A stretch of 64,000 bases of DNA from Hyphococcus flavus (GCF_028748065.1 NZ_CP118166.1:1999501-2063500); one strand, 5' to 3'; positions 1 to 9,682 are shown, counted from the first letter of the stretch. The notes: a model not told the origin generated them from the sequence alone. Numbers and translations: made by a program.

Positions 1-2
1 AT

Positions 3-389
3 GCACCTGCTTTTATATTACAACATGCAAATGGCGTTGAACGGTATGCAAATAATGCTGGCGGCTGTGCGGTTAAGGCTGCAGACCTACTACGCTGCCA
101 TGCAGAAATCACCATTGCTGAAATTTGCAGAAACTTGAATATTTCGCACGGGCATTTGGCGCGAGCTTTTAAACGCTTTTTCGGCGCTTCGCCGGCGGAG
201 TTCAGAGGCGAACTCAGATTTCGCAGAGCATTAAGCTCGATATTGTCCCAAGCGGCGCTGACTGATGCCGCGCATGTGTCAGGTTATGCTGATCAAGCGC
301 ATATGACGCGCGACTTTAAACGTCGCACTGGCGTATCGCCTGGCGCGTTACGGCGTGATGTCAGATTTGTTCAAGCGTCGACAGGCTAG
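3..389 (+). CDS. AraC-family transcriptional regulator, C-terminal part (5' end outside window)
   Basis: The reading frame is open from the left edge (first full codon at base 3) to the stop at 387-389, so only the C-terminal 128 residues are visible. A two-HTH AraC DNA-binding domain fills the end. The first helix-turn-helix reads ITIAEICRNLNISHGHLARA, followed by FKRFFGASPAEFR. The second is DAAHVSGYADQAHMTRDFKR, ending RTGVSPGALRR, the usual AraC signature with a GYADQAHM in place of GFxDQSHF. The N-terminal ligand-binding domain is missing, so the inducer and target cannot be guessed. A shorter reading from an internal TTG at 135 would cut into the first helix and is unlikely to be the real start. 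Confidence 0.85.
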   Translation, partial: APAFILQHANGVERYANNAGGCAVKAADLLRCHAEITIAEICRNLNISHGHLARAFKRFFGASPAEFRGELRFRRALSSILSQAALTDAAHVSGYADQAHMTRDFKRRTGVSPGALRRDVRFVQASTG

Positions 390-429
390 CACATTTATCA
401 TACCCGCGTGTCATAAAGCTGAGGGCGGC

Positions 430-1569
430 ATGCGTAGACTGGCGATCATTTTCTTTTTTCTGGTTACGGCCTGTTCGCATGGGCCCTATCAAACACAGGC
501 CGGAATACCGGTGACCGAATGGGCGGTTAAACCCGCACCGGGTCTTGATGCAGTGCTGCTCATCGGCGCTATGTCTGGCGACAAATTGCAGAGCAGTCAC
601 TATCCAGATGAAATCGCGAAATACAAAGCCACGCTAAGTGAAGAAGCCGGCGCCGCGCTGGATCGCATTGGTGTTGCTTTCTCTGCGCCTGGCCAAGGGC
701 TTGCCGGTCCAAGCTTCGCCTTTCCGCTAGGGGCGGTGTCCGATCTTTCCGTAGACGGTGTTTACGCTGTGCTTGCTGATCCCAAACCATTTTTTCAGGG
801 TTTGAATAGAGAGTTGAGTGATGAACGCTTGAGGCAACTTGGTGATCTGCGAACAGTTTATGATGAGTTGCGACAGGCAGGTTTTGCAGCGGACTGGGAA
901 AATGAAGTCAAGCCGGTAGCAGAAGAGCGCGCTTCTTTATTTCGTAATTATCTTGCCGGTTACGATATCATCCCGGAACAGGAGCGGTATTTAGGCCGCT
1001 CACTTGAAAAGCGAATTGAAGTCTTGTTGCTACACTATAATCGCCCTTATGGCATTCGTGTACACGGTCAGCGCTTTGCGACCTATCACGGCTGGGATGA
1101 AGCGGATACGTTGCGTGTCGCCGTGCATGAGATGTTTCACCCGCCTTTCGACGGAAATAATGCGACGCTCAGACAAGCTGGCGCGCGTATCGCTGTTGAT
1201 CCGCTTATAAACAATATTATCGACACCGCCGATCCAGCATGGGGTTATTCCAGCTTGGGCCGATTGGTTGATGAAGATTCTACGCAAGCTCTCGATATGA
1301 TCGTGAGCCTTCGATTAGGTCTTGATCGCGACCCGGGAGAATATTGGCGAGAGCAGGACAACGGCATGCATTTGCTGGCTGCAGCGATGTATGACGCAAT
1401 GGTCGAAACTGGTTTTGCTGAAACCGGCGGCGTTTATGAAGAATGGCTCATCGAGGCCTTAAGCAGCGAAATACTCTCGCCCGCAGCGGTCGAGCGCAGG
1501 GCTCGCAAGGTTGTCGGGGATGCGGCTGTCGATAAATGGTTGCCTGATAATTCAAAAAGCGGATCATAA
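430..1569 (+). CDS. Putative zinc-metallopeptidase lipoprotein with HExxH motif
   Basis: A 379-residue protein. The start at ATG 430 was chosen because it gives a clean lipoprotein signal: charged MRR, a hydrophobic core IIFFFLV and a lipobox LVTAC with the lipidated Cys at residue 15. A start 75 nt upstream at 355 would bury this signal and overlap the AraC gene. Residues 233-237 are HEMFH, a match to the gluzincin/metzincin HExxH zinc motif in a helix-like context (LRVAVHEMFHPPF). A later acidic stretch (LVDEDSTQALD) could hold a third ligand. I do not recognise the family. Protease activity on a periplasmic or outer-membrane substrate is inference from the motif alone. Confidence 0.75.
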   Translation: MRRLAIIFFFLVTACSHGPYQTQAGIPVTEWAVKPAPGLDAVLLIGAMSGDKLQSSHYPDEIAKYKATLSEEAGAALDRIGVAFSAPGQGLAGPSFAFPLGAVSDLSVDGVYAVLADPKPFFQGLNRELSDERLRQLGDLRTVYDELRQAGFAADWENEVKPVAEERASLFRNYLAGYDIIPEQERYLGRSLEKRIEVLLLHYNRPYGIRVHGQRFATYHGWDEADTLRVAVHEMFHPPFDGNNATLRQAGARIAVDPLINNIIDTADPAWGYSSLGRLVDEDSTQALDMIVSLRLGLDRDPGEYWREQDNGMHLLAAAMYDAMVETGFAETGGVYEEWLIEALSSEILSPAAVERRARKVVGDAAVDKWLPDNSKSGS

Positions 1570-1686
1570 TTCCAAAATATGCCTTTGCAAGAAATTGTGT
1601 GGATTGCGGATCCATTTCCATAATCACAAACTATGAGCGCCAATTAAGCTATTGCAAGCATAAGACGAAAATGATCATTTCGCTTT

Positions 1687-2412
1687 ATGCGTCTTGATCA
1701 ATATCTTGTTCAACACCGGCTGTCTCTAAGCCGGACGCGTGCGCAGGAATCGATTGCAGCGGGCCTGGTTCACGTGAATGGCGTACCTGCAACGAAACCA
1801 GCGCACAAAGTAGGCGAAGCTGATGAAGTTGTTTTAACTGGTGCGACGCATCCATTCGTGTCGCGCGGCGGCGTGAAACTCGAAGCCGCGTTGTGTGCGT
1901 TTGACGTTGACCCCGCTGGCAAGGTTTGTCTTGACCTAGGCGCGTCTACGGGCGGTTTTACGGATGTGCTTCTCAGAAACGCCGCTGAAAAAGTCTATGC
2001 CGTGGATGTGGGAACCGGACAGCTCCATGAACACATTTCGAGCGATACGCGAGTGATAAATCTGGAACGCACCCACGCCAAAGACTTGTCGTCTTCGTTC
2101 ATTACCGATCCGGTTGATCTGATCGTCTGCGACGTCAGTTTTATCTCACTCAAGAAAGCGTTGCCGCCGGCGTTGGCGCTTGCCGCGCCGCAGGCGAAGC
2201 TTGTGGCTTTGATCAAGCCTCAATTTGAAGTCGGCCCGAGCGGCATCGGCAAGGGTGGCTTAGTGAAAGATGGATTAGCTGAGCCTGCTGCGCGCAACAT
2301 TGTTGAATGGATCGCCCGGCAAGACTGGATAGTGACCGGCGTGATTGACAGTCCGATCAAGGGTGGTGACGGAAACGCGGAATTTCTCGTCAGCGCCGTA
2401 AACCGGCAGTGA
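1687..2412 (+). CDS. tlyA: TlyA-family rRNA 2'-O-methyltransferase (hemolysin A family)
   Basis: A 241-residue protein with the two-domain TlyA architecture. An N-terminal S4 RNA-binding domain (about 1-62, MRLDQYLVQHRLSLSRTRAQ) precedes an FtsJ/RrmJ-type Rossmann methyltransferase domain. The SAM-binding motif is LDLGASTGGFTDVLL (about 80-94), followed by the acidic AVDVGTGQL and a later IKPQFEVG strand carrying the catalytic Lys. Family members methylate ribose 2'-OH groups in 16S and/or 23S rRNA; the haemolysin name is historical. Length is normal. In many alphaproteobacteria the gene sits beside isoprenoid genes; here it stands alone after a 117-nt spacer. Confidence 0.93.
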   Translation: MRLDQYLVQHRLSLSRTRAQESIAAGLVHVNGVPATKPAHKVGEADEVVLTGATHPFVSRGGVKLEAALCAFDVDPAGKVCLDLGASTGGFTDVLLRNAAEKVYAVDVGTGQLHEHISSDTRVINLERTHAKDLSSSFITDPVDLIVCDVSFISLKKALPPALALAAPQAKLVALIKPQFEVGPSGIGKGGLVKDGLAEPAARNIVEWIARQDWIVTGVIDSPIKGGDGNAEFLVSAVNRQ

Positions 2413-2500
2413 GAGGGCCGCGTCTTGTCACAGTTACGCCATTGAAACGCTCCGGTATGCTGCCATATCGAAAGTACGGACTGTCAAGAAAGGGCTCGCC

Positions 2501-3574
2501 ATGGCGCCGTTAAGCACTGTCATCGCCAATGGCGCAAAGCGTGGGGCTTATGGAGCGACTCAAGCCGCGCGCATTCTCTGGTTCACCGGACATTACGCTT
2601 ACGGCCGCCGCAAGATGGGGCCGCTGACGGAACCGGGCGCCGCGCCTTATGCGGAAGAGTTTGCGCCGCTCGACCGGGAGCGGTTGAAGAATGCATTTCG
2701 CGAGCTTTTTCAGCGAGATTGGAAAAACATCGAGACGGGCCAATATAAAATGCCTGTGGATCTGCGCCAGCGGCCGTCTTTTGCAAAACTCTGGAAACAA
2801 AGCCGGGATTATCTAAGCGATGCCGATAAGGTCGCTCGGCGAAAAGCCGCCAAAGGCCATTCAGAGGTTTACTCGCTCGCGTATAAGGAAAAATTTCCGC
2901 GTTACTATCTGCAGAATTTTCATTACCAGACAGATGGATGGATGAGCGAAAGCTCTGCCGACCGCTATGATATGCAGGTTGAGACGTTGTTCACTGGAGC
3001 TGCTGGTCCCATGCGTCGGCAGGCGCTTCCATTCATAAAAAAAGCGCTTGAAGGAAAAGACGCCAGTACAGCGCACTTGCTGGATCTTGGCTGCGGTACG
3101 GGACGGTTTTTAGGTGAAGTGAAAGACAACTGGCCACAACTGAATGTCACCGCTCTTGATCTGTCGCCGGCCTATATAGGCAAAGCGCGCGCGAACTTGG
3201 GCCGGTGGAAGGATATAGCTTTTGTTCAGGAAAATGCTGAAGCGACCGGCTTGCCCGATGCATCATGCGATATCGTCACAGCGGTTTATTTATTCCATGA
3301 ATTGCCCCCTGCTGTCAGAAAACGCGTCGCTGCTGAAATCGCGCGCGTTCTAAAGCCTGGCGGGATTTTGGTTCAGGTGGATACTATTCAATATGGCGAT
3401 GAGCCTGGCCTTGATATTCTGTTGGAAAATTTTCCACGCGGTTTTCATGAGCCTTATTATGACAGCTATTGCCGGGAAGACTTGCAATCGCTTTTTGCCG
3501 ATGCGGGTTTGGACAAGCAAGACGAAACGCTCGCCTTTTTGACAAAAGTGACTGGCTTCAAAAAGCCGGTGTAA
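2501..3574 (+). CDS. Class I SAM-dependent methyltransferase
   Basis: A 357-residue protein. The N-terminal 185 residues are not a recognisable domain. The C-terminal half is a standard class I methyltransferase: motif [16 protein letters not shown] at about residues 193-207, the acidic post-I strand [15 protein letters not shown], and motif IV/VI region [16 protein letters not shown] followed by [16 protein letters not shown]. The ATG has an AGAAAGGG-type ribosome site just upstream. The gene is convergent with aroC and the two coding ends overlap by 17 nt. The substrate is unknown; the VFHELP-type motif resembles ubiquinone/menaquinone and small-molecule methyltransferases, but that is not decisive. 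Confidence 0.88.
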   Translation: MAPLSTVIANGAKRGAYGATQAARILWFTGHYAYGRRKMGPLTEPGAAPYAEEFAPLDRERLKNAFRELFQRDWKNIETGQYKMPVDLRQRPSFAKLWKQSRDYLSDADKVARRKAAKGHSEVYSLAYKEKFPRYYLQNFHYQTDGWMSESSADRYDMQVETLFTGAAGPMRRQALPFIKKALEGKDASTAHLLDLGCGTGRFLGEVKDNWPQLNVTALDLSPAYIGKARANLGRWKDIAFVQENAEATGLPDASCDIVTAVYLFHELPPAVRKRVAAEIARVLKPGGILVQVDTIQYGDEPGLDILLENFPRGFHEPYYDSYCREDLQSLFADAGLDKQDETLAFLTKVTGFKKPV

Positions 3575-4676
3575 CGCTGCCGCACTGCGCGCGGTGCGTG
3601 AGAGCGTGATCCGCAAGAACCAGCGCCATCATCGCCGCGCCCACAGGCACGCCGCGTATGCCGACGCATGGATCATGTCGGCCTTTAGTTTGTATCTCAG
3701 TTTCTTCGCCGGAAGCCGTAATCGTTTTGCGCGGCGTCAATATTGACGAGGTCGGCTTAACGGCGAACCTGACGACAATGTCCTGTCCCGAGGAGATGCC
3801 GCCGAGGATGCCTCCCGCCTTGTTCGAGAGAAAATGAGGGCGCCCGTTCCGCATACGAATTTCATCGGCATTTTCTTCGCCGCTCAGCGCCGCCGCATCC
3901 ATGCCTGCGCCAATCTCGACAGCCTTGGCGGCGTTGATTGACATCATTGCGCTCGCAAGATCGGCGTCGAGCTTGCCGTAAACCGGCGCGCCGAAACCAG
4001 CGGGGACGCCCGAGGCGACAACTTCTATAACGGCGCCCATGGATGAACCTGCCTTGCGCGCCTCATCCAGCTTTTCTTCCCACAGTTTCGCAGCGACCGG
4101 GTCCGGACACCAGAATGGATTTTTGTCAATTTCCGTCCAGTCGAAATTTTCGCGGTCGATTTTGTAAGGCCCCATCTGCACGAGGCAGGCGCGAATCCAC
4201 ACCGGATCGTCCAGCACTTCAGCCAGGGCTTTTTCCGCGATGACGCCAGCGGCGACACGTGCTGCGGTTTCGCGTGCGGATGACCTGCCACCGCCGCGAT
4301 AATCACGAAGCCCGTATTTGGCGTCATAGGTGAAGTCTGCGTGGCCGGGGCGGTATTTGTCGCGAATATCCGCATAGTCCTTGGAACGCTGATCGACATT
4401 CTCGATCATCAGGCTGATGGGTGCGCCAGTCGTGCGCGGACCGTCGGTGCGGTCATCCTCGAACACGCCGGAAAGGATTTTTACCGTATCGGGCTCTTTG
4501 CGCTGGGTGACGAATTTCGACCCGCCGGGTTTGCGCTTGTCGAGAGCCGCCTGAATATCCTCCGGCCGCACTACGATCCCGGGCGGACAACCGTCAATCA
4601 CCACGCCAAGGGCGAGCCCATGGCTTTCACCCCATGTGGTAAACCGAAAGATCCTGCCGAAGGTGTTTAAAGACAT
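3558..4676 (-). CDS. aroC: Chorismate synthase
   Basis: A 372-residue chorismate synthase, the last enzyme of the common shikimate pathway, converting 5-enolpyruvylshikimate-3-phosphate to chorismate with reduced FMN. The N-terminus [20 protein letters not shown] contains the first family signature GESHG. The second is the [14 protein letters not shown] segment with [18 protein letters not shown], and the third is the [22 protein letters not shown] flavin/substrate region. Length is normal and the sequence is intact to the C-terminus. It appears to be a monocistronic housekeeping gene, convergent with the methyltransferase gene and divergent from pdxH. Confidence 0.97.
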   Translation of the reverse strand: MSLNTFGRIFRFTTWGESHGLALGVVIDGCPPGIVVRPEDIQAALDKRKPGGSKFVTQRKEPDTVKILSGVFEDDRTDGPRTTGAPISLMIENVDQRSKDYADIRDKYRPGHADFTYDAKYGLRDYRGGGRSSARETAARVAAGVIAEKALAEVLDDPVWIRACLVQMGPYKIDRENFDWTEIDKNPFWCPDPVAAKLWEEKLDEARKAGSSMGAVIEVVASGVPAGFGAPVYGKLDADLASAMMSINAAKAVEIGAGMDAAALSGEENADEIRMRNGRPHFLSNKAGGILGGISSGQDIVVRFAVKPTSSILTPRKTITASGEETEIQTKGRHDPCVGIRGVPVGAAMMALVLADHALTHRAQCGSVTPAF

Positions 4677-4780
4677 GCGCTTTTTCTATATCAGCATCAT
4701 TCCAATCGCGAGGGCTATCATGCCTCCAATCGCCGCAGGAAGGGTTAACGGGCCTCATTCAGCCCCGCTGGAGTATATTC

Positions 4781-5434
4781 ATGAAGAGTGAAAACCTCAT
4801 TCCGCCAAGTCCAAACGCCGAGGCGTATGCTGTTGATGACGATCAGGGGGATGTATTTTCCATCGGTGATCCGTTTGCGTTGTTTGCCGAATGGCTGGCG
4901 CTGGCCGGCAAGACGGAGCCGAACGATCCCAACACCATGGCGCTCGCGACTGTCGATGAGGCCGGCATGCCGGATGTCCGCATGGTCTTGTTAAAAGATT
5001 TCGACGCCTGTGGCCTGACATTCTATACGAATGTCGAGAGCGCGAAAGGGCGCCAGCTTGCCGCGAACCCGAAAGCGGCGGTTTGTTTTCACTGGAAAAC
5101 CATTCGCCGGCAGGTGCGTTTTCGCGGGGATATTGCGCCTGTAAGCGATGAAGAGGCGGACGAATATTTTGCATCGCGCGCCCGCGGCGCCCAGCTTGGC
5201 GCCCATGCCTCGGCCCAGTCTCGACCGCTTGACGACAGGGCGAAGCTCGAAGCTGCAATAGCTGCACTAGACAAGGACTATGATAGCGATGTTTCTCGCC
5301 CGAAGCACTGGTCCGGCTACAGACTAAAACCTGTTGAAATTGAGTTCTGGGTGAACCGGCCATATCGCCTGCATGATCGCCTGCAATATGTGAGTGAAAA
5401 CAATGACTGGGTGAAGCAAAAGCTTTATCCTTAA
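4781..5434 (+). CDS. pdxH: Pyridoxamine 5'-phosphate oxidase
   Basis: A 217-residue FMN enzyme that oxidises pyridoxamine or pyridoxine 5'-phosphate to pyridoxal 5'-phosphate. Family features are clear: DPNTMALATVDEAGMPDVRMVLLKDFDACGL at the start of the split-barrel, the FMN-binding FYTNVESAKGRQLAANPKAAVCFHW, and the C-terminal dimerisation signature with WSGYRLKPVEIEFW and the RLHDRL motif. Length is typical. The N-terminal extension (about 20 residues before DPF) is variable in the family. The 104-nt space back to the aroC start must hold divergent promoters, but I see no convincing boxes. Confidence 0.96.
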   Translation: MKSENLIPPSPNAEAYAVDDDQGDVFSIGDPFALFAEWLALAGKTEPNDPNTMALATVDEAGMPDVRMVLLKDFDACGLTFYTNVESAKGRQLAANPKAAVCFHWKTIRRQVRFRGDIAPVSDEEADEYFASRARGAQLGAHASAQSRPLDDRAKLEAAIAALDKDYDSDVSRPKHWSGYRLKPVEIEFWVNRPYRLHDRLQYVSENNDWVKQKLYP

Positions 5435-5493
5435 GAATAGACCTTTCAACCGGCTTCGAATAAGCTGGTCTTGGCGGTTGAGAGGGCTGACAT

Positions 5494-6012
5494 ATGCACA
5501 TTATCCTCGCCATTTTGGGCGCGCTGGCGGCGGCGTTCTGGGCATTCACCTATTTCATGCGTGCGGCGAACGAAGGCCGCGAAGCCGTAGGCGAGGTGAA
5601 GGGCGTCATCCGCAGAGGTAAATGGAACCGCCGCGTCGATAAACGTCTCATTGAAAACCTTTCCGACCCGCGCGAAGCGGCGGCGGTGCTGCTTTATCAA
5701 ATGGCCGCCTATGACGGGCATGTTACTGATCGTCAGTACAAAAAAATTGTCGCCGATATGCGCGACATATTTCAGGCTGATGAGGAAACCGCCGAGGGGC
5801 TTTATGCTTTTGGCCGTATGGCGGTGGGCGAGATCAATGATGCCGGGAACAACGTACGCAAAATTCTGCGTCCTGTTACCGAGGTGTGTACCGAGGCTGA
5901 AAAAGGTCAGCTTGTTGATCTGCTTGAACAGACAGCGGAAATTGAGGGCGAGCCAAGCGATATGCAACGGCGCTTGATTGCTGAAGCGAGAAGGGTGTTG
6001 TTGCCAGTGTAA
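5494..6012 (+). CDS. TerB-like domain protein with N-terminal membrane anchor
   Basis: A 172-residue protein. An N-terminal hydrophobic helix (IILAILGALAAAFWAFTYFM, residues 3-22) is followed by a short basic linker and an all-helical domain resembling the TerB/TerB-like superfamily. That domain contains PREAAAVLLYQMAAYDGHVTDRQYKKIVADM, the typical duplicated pattern of a small acidic D-G turn between helices. TerB proteins bind metals in tellurite-resistance and related stress systems, but single-copy TerB-like proteins in alphaproteobacteria have no settled role. No other ter genes are nearby. It lies 59 nt after pdxH and could be cotranscribed. Confidence 0.7.
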   Translation: MHIILAILGALAAAFWAFTYFMRAANEGREAVGEVKGVIRRGKWNRRVDKRLIENLSDPREAAAVLLYQMAAYDGHVTDRQYKKIVADMRDIFQADEETAEGLYAFGRMAVGEINDAGNNVRKILRPVTEVCTEAEKGQLVDLLEQTAEIEGEPSDMQRRLIAEARRVLLPV

Positions 6013-6112
6013 GGTGGCGAGTCTTCGGGTTTCTCAGGCGACTGTTGTAAATTATTACTAATCGATATATTAAGATGCAGTCGATAACCAGCCGACCTGA
6101 TGTGAGTATTTG

Positions 6113-7813
6113 ATGGAAAAATCCGCGTGTCTGAAATTGTTAGTGACGCCAATGCCGGTCGTCGCCGCCCTCGTGCTTGCAATGGGATGCGAGAGAGTAT
6201 CGCAGCCAAGTAACGGCGCCGTTGTTCAAGAGATGCCGGAACCTCAGATTGACTTGAGCGTAGACTGGTCAGAGTCGCAGCGAAGTGGCTGGTACAGTTT
6301 GATGGAAGAGCTTGAGATTCAGGAACTCGTGGCCGATCTGTCATCCCACCACCAGCCGTCTGATTATGTGGTTGAAAACGTCAACGTCATCACGATGCAG
6401 GACGATACGCCATTATTGAACCACGCGGTGGTGGTGTCCGATGGAAAAATTTTAGCAATCGGTCCTAGTGCTGATGTTGTGGTCCCTGACGGCGCCGAAG
6501 TAATTGACGGCGGCGGACGCTGGCTGGCGCCAGGCCTTACTGACATGCATGTGCATAACCTCGAGTCGCATAGCCAACACATTTTGAATGTTGTCATGGG
6601 CGTGACAACTGTGCGCGATCTCGACGGTTTTCCGTTCCTCTTGAAAATGCGCGATGCGGCGGCAGAAAATTTATTGTTTGCGCCGCGTATGTTTGTTTCA
6701 GGAACAATCTTGAACGGCAGCGATTTTGGCGGTTACGCGCGCAAGATAGATACTGTGGAAGAAGCGCGCGACGCGGTAAGAGAACAAGCCGCTTTGGGAT
6801 ATGATTTCATCAAGACGCATAATTCCCTTTCAGCAGAATTGTTTTTAGCAATTGTAGAAGAGGCGCATGCGCAGGGAATGGATGCAGTTGGCCACATTCC
6901 TGTACCTGTTCGTGTGGAAACAGCCGTCAGCTCGGGGATGCGGACCTTTGAGCATTTCAAAGGATACATTGTCGACAGTGCGTTGACGATCAGTGATGAA
7001 GATTATGTAGCCGCAACAGATGGCGCCGAAGTGTGGAATACGCCCACCTTCACTACCTATCTAAACCACCTACGCGGTGACGACGCGACACGTGTGTTGG
7101 CTAATGAAGAGATGATGCAATACGTGCCGCCCGCCATGTTGCAACGCTGGAAAAATCATGCCGCGCAGGATGTCGATCAAGTCACTGTTCTGCGGCAAAA
7201 TATTTATCCGATGTCGCGGCAAATTTTCACGGAGTTGCGTACGCTTGATGACGCAAAATTTCTGGCCGGCACGGATTCCGGTTCCTATGAATTGTTGGTT
7301 CCCGGGTTCGTTCTTCATGAGGAATTGAGAATTTTTCAGGAGCTCGGCATGACGCCGTTTGAGGCGCTTGAAACCGCTACGACGAACGCCGCGGTCGCGA
7401 TGCGACAGGATGGAGAGTTCGGCGTTATTGCACCGGGCGCCGCAGCCGACTTTGTGCTGCTGGAGCAAAACCCACTTGAAAATATTGAAAATCTGCAAGA
7501 GATCGAAGCTGTAGCAATGCGAGGCATCTGGATTGACGCCGCAGAGAGAGATCAAATTCTAGCGCAACTGAAAGATGCGATCGCTCGTTCGGAAGCTCGA
7601 ATTTCCACAGCCGGGCCCGTAACGGCTTCGGACTTTGATGATTATATGACCCGCCTCGCCGTGCTCAAAGACAATGGCTTTGTCTATCGCGACCATTATC
7701 TCGATTATGCAGCGTCAATGTATGAATATGTAGGTCGCCCGAACGATGCGGAACGCATCCATGCGATGAAAACCGATTCTGATTTCGGGTTTTCCTGGTT
7801 CCGTTTTGAGTAA
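6113..7813 (+). CDS. Amidohydrolase-family lipoprotein
   Basis: A 566-residue secreted amidohydrolase. I take ATG 6113; a TTG codon immediately before it is the alternative. The N-terminus is a lipoprotein signal (VVAALVLAMGC). The metal-dependent hydrolase fold shows GLTDMHVHN (HxH metal ligands), a VTTVRDLDGF segment, FIKTHNSLSAELF with the carbamylation-type Lys region, VGHIPVP, FEHFKGY and the late AGTDSGS aspartate. The end has GVIAPGAAADFVLLEQNPLENI, the terminal beta-sandwich signature of imidazolonepropionase-like/prolidase-like members. The real substrate, perhaps a peptide-derived cyclic amide, cannot be read from sequence. It is isolated between pdxH/TerB-like and a convergent minus-strand pair. 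Confidence 0.9.
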   Translation: MEKSACLKLLVTPMPVVAALVLAMGCERVSQPSNGAVVQEMPEPQIDLSVDWSESQRSGWYSLMEELEIQELVADLSSHHQPSDYVVENVNVITMQDDTPLLNHAVVVSDGKILAIGPSADVVVPDGAEVIDGGGRWLAPGLTDMHVHNLESHSQHILNVVMGVTTVRDLDGFPFLLKMRDAAAENLLFAPRMFVSGTILNGSDFGGYARKIDTVEEARDAVREQAALGYDFIKTHNSLSAELFLAIVEEAHAQGMDAVGHIPVPVRVETAVSSGMRTFEHFKGYIVDSALTISDEDYVAATDGAEVWNTPTFTTYLNHLRGDDATRVLANEEMMQYVPPAMLQRWKNHAAQDVDQVTVLRQNIYPMSRQIFTELRTLDDAKFLAGTDSGSYELLVPGFVLHEELRIFQELGMTPFEALETATTNAAVAMRQDGEFGVIAPGAAADFVLLEQNPLENIENLQEIEAVAMRGIWIDAAERDQILAQLKDAIARSEARISTAGPVTASDFDDYMTRLAVLKDNGFVYRDHYLDYAASMYEYVGRPNDAERIHAMKTDSDFGFSWFRFE

Positions 7814-7828
7814 AGAACGTGTTGAGCG

Positions 7829-8734
7829 TTATACCTGCACCGTATAATTTTTATCGAGGGCCGGTTCGCCGTCGCACTGAACTGCGCCGGTTCTGACCAG
7901 CCTGATCAGATGCGCAAAGACGTTCAGCGCCGCCGCCTTGTGCAGGCGCGGATCGACGTCGGCGTACATGGCGGGAACAATCTCTTTGATCGTTGTGCGG
8001 CCTTTTTTGATCTGGTCGATGATTTGCGCATCGCGCATCAGGCGATGGGTCTTCACCGCGCGCACAAACCGCCGGGGTTTTTGGATGGGCGCGCCATGGG
8101 TCGGAAAATAAATCTCGTCGTCACGAGCGAGCAGGGCGTCTAGGCTGTTCATGTAATCGCCCATGTCGCCATCCGGCGGCGCCACGACGGTTGTCGCCCA
8201 CCCCATCATGTGGTCGCCCGTAAACAAGGCTTTTTGTGAAGGCAGGGCGAAACATAAATGGTTCGATAAATGCCCCGGCGTGTGCACGGCCTCGATCCGC
8301 CAATCTGACCCTTCGACAATGGCTCCGTCGCCAATAAATTCGTCGGGGGTGAAAGAATAATCGGCGCCTTCATCCAGCGCTGGCGCATCATCATTCTTGT
8401 TACGGACGGGATGACCTGAAAACCCTAGCACCGGCGCACCTGTGGCATCTGCAAATTTACGCGCGAGTCCGCAATGGTCCGAGTGCGTATGGGTGATCAG
8501 GACATGCGTCACCCGTTCGTCTTTCAATTCACGCAACAGCGCTTTCAGGTGATCGTCGCGATCAGGGCCGGGGTCGATGACGGCCACATCGCCTTCGCCA
8601 ATGATGTAGGTTCCGCTGCCAGTATAGGTGAACGGTCCGGGATTTTCCGCGATGACGCGGCGTACGCCTGGCGCTACCACATCAGCGGCACCGTAGGTGA
8701 AGTTGATATCTTTAACAAAGGGTATGCCGGCCAA
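7829..8734 (-). CDS. Metallo-beta-lactamase-fold hydrolase
   Basis: A 301-residue MBL-fold protein. The zinc motif is THTHSDHCG (HxHxDH), followed by VHTPGHLSNH and LFTGDHMMGW, the third and fourth ligand motifs, and a C-terminal GRTTIKEIVP...HLIRL winged-helix-like tail. That tail is typical of the LACTB2/RNase Z-like and glyoxalase II-like hydrolase branch. Family members cleave thioesters, lactones or RNA, and the specific substrate here is unknown. It follows the ATP-grasp-like gene on the same strand with a 12-nt gap, so the two are probably cotranscribed. Confidence 0.92.
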   Translation of the reverse strand: MAGIPFVKDINFTYGAADVVAPGVRRVIAENPGPFTYTGSGTYIIGEGDVAVIDPGPDRDDHLKALLRELKDERVTHVLITHTHSDHCGLARKFADATGAPVLGFSGHPVRNKNDDAPALDEGADYSFTPDEFIGDGAIVEGSDWRIEAVHTPGHLSNHLCFALPSQKALFTGDHMMGWATTVVAPPDGDMGDYMNSLDALLARDDEIYFPTHGAPIQKPRRFVRAVKTHRLMRDAQIIDQIKKGRTTIKEIVPAMYADVDPRLHKAAALNVFAHLIRLVRTGAVQCDGEPALDKNYTVQV

Positions 8735-8746
8735 TGGCTTTGCGCC

Positions 8747-9682
8747 TTATTGCTTGAGCGCGTCGTCTACCATCGCGGCGAAACTGTCTGCAAGCCCGCG
8801 CATGGCGGTCAGTTTATCCTGCGCGCGCATGGCTGAAGGCGGCCCCATATCCGTTTTGTTGGCGTCGACAATATAGATGCGCCCGTCAGTGCGATCGCGC
8901 AGGACGTCAAGTCCGCCAAAGTCCAGTTGCATGCTGCGTGCAAAGGCGGAAATCTTATCCTGCTCTTCACGGGAAAGCATGGCGTCGGTTGCAGCAAGAT
9001 CGACGCGATGATTATCGTTTGTGAAACGAAGATCGCGGCTACGCCGTTTCAAAAATACGTAAGGCGTCGTCTTGCCGCCGACCACCGGCGTGCGGATGTC
9101 CACATGCTCAACGCCGTCAAAAGTGTTTTCGATATTGCGCTGATAGACATAGCCAGGTTTTGGGGCGCCTATGGGTCCGCTAACAAGGCGTCCGTCATGC
9201 TTGCCATTCGATTCTGATTTTTCAACGAGATCGCCTTGATGCGTTCTGGGGTCGACACAAAGCGCGTAGCCAAAAGTTTCTTCAAAGATGCGGCTGACGA
9301 CACTTTTGCGGATATCAAAACAGCCGACATTGAAAGCTGGCTTCTCGGAAGGCGCCACACGCGGCGCCGTTAAAAATTCCCGATCCTCGAAATAAAAGTG
9401 AAGATCGGCTTCGTCGGGGTCGTCTACGATCTTGACGTCCGCCAACTGACATACTGGCCAGATCGCGTAATAGGAGCGCGGCTTTTTCGGAAAGAACGAA
9501 ATCCGCGCGCGCGGTTCACGACCGCGAACGATGCGCGTAGCGCGAAGACCGTTGATGAGCCAGACAAAGCTGGCGATGCGCCAAGCGTCGCGTGCAAAGC
9601 CGGACGTGAGCGGTATGACCGCGCCGGTCTCGGTCGCGACCAGCTCGTTACCGTTAATTTTAAACTCGCCGAAGATCGACAT
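8747..9682 (-). CDS. ATP-grasp-like protein of unknown function
   Basis: A protein of 311 residues if started at ATG 9682, which follows a GGGAGCGG ribosome site; an upstream in-frame TTG at 9715 and ATG at 9703 are weaker alternatives. The C-terminal part looks like the nucleotide-binding end of an ATP-grasp fold: YVFLKRRSRDLRF, then MQLDFGGLDVLRD, GRIYIVDANKTDMGPP, where a metal-binding Asp and the N/D pair follow the usual ATP-grasp pattern. The middle has VGCFDIRKSVVSRIFEETFG, a likely domain start. I cannot assign a substrate. It resembles proteins annotated as hypothetical next to polysaccharide or peptide ligase genes. Confidence 0.65.
   Translation of the reverse strand: MSIFGEFKINGNELVATETGAVIPLTSGFARDAWRIASFVWLINGLRATRIVRGREPRARISFFPKKPRSYYAIWPVCQLADVKIVDDPDEADLHFYFEDREFLTAPRVAPSEKPAFNVGCFDIRKSVVSRIFEETFGYALCVDPRTHQGDLVEKSESNGKHDGRLVSGPIGAPKPGYVYQRNIENTFDGVEHVDIRTPVVGGKTTPYVFLKRRSRDLRFTNDNHRVDLAATDAMLSREEQDKISAFARSMQLDFGGLDVLRDRTDGRIYIVDANKTDMGPPSAMRAQDKLTAMRGLADSFAAMVDDALKQ

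Noticed and set aside
1687-2412. Haemolysin
   Set aside because: The S4 plus FtsJ-like architecture marks an rRNA methyltransferase; the haemolysin label is historical.
4797-5549. 250-residue frame on the minus strand
   Set aside because: Antisense to pdxH, which has clear family motifs; composition is Arg/Pro/Ala rich as in shadow frames of GC-rich genes.
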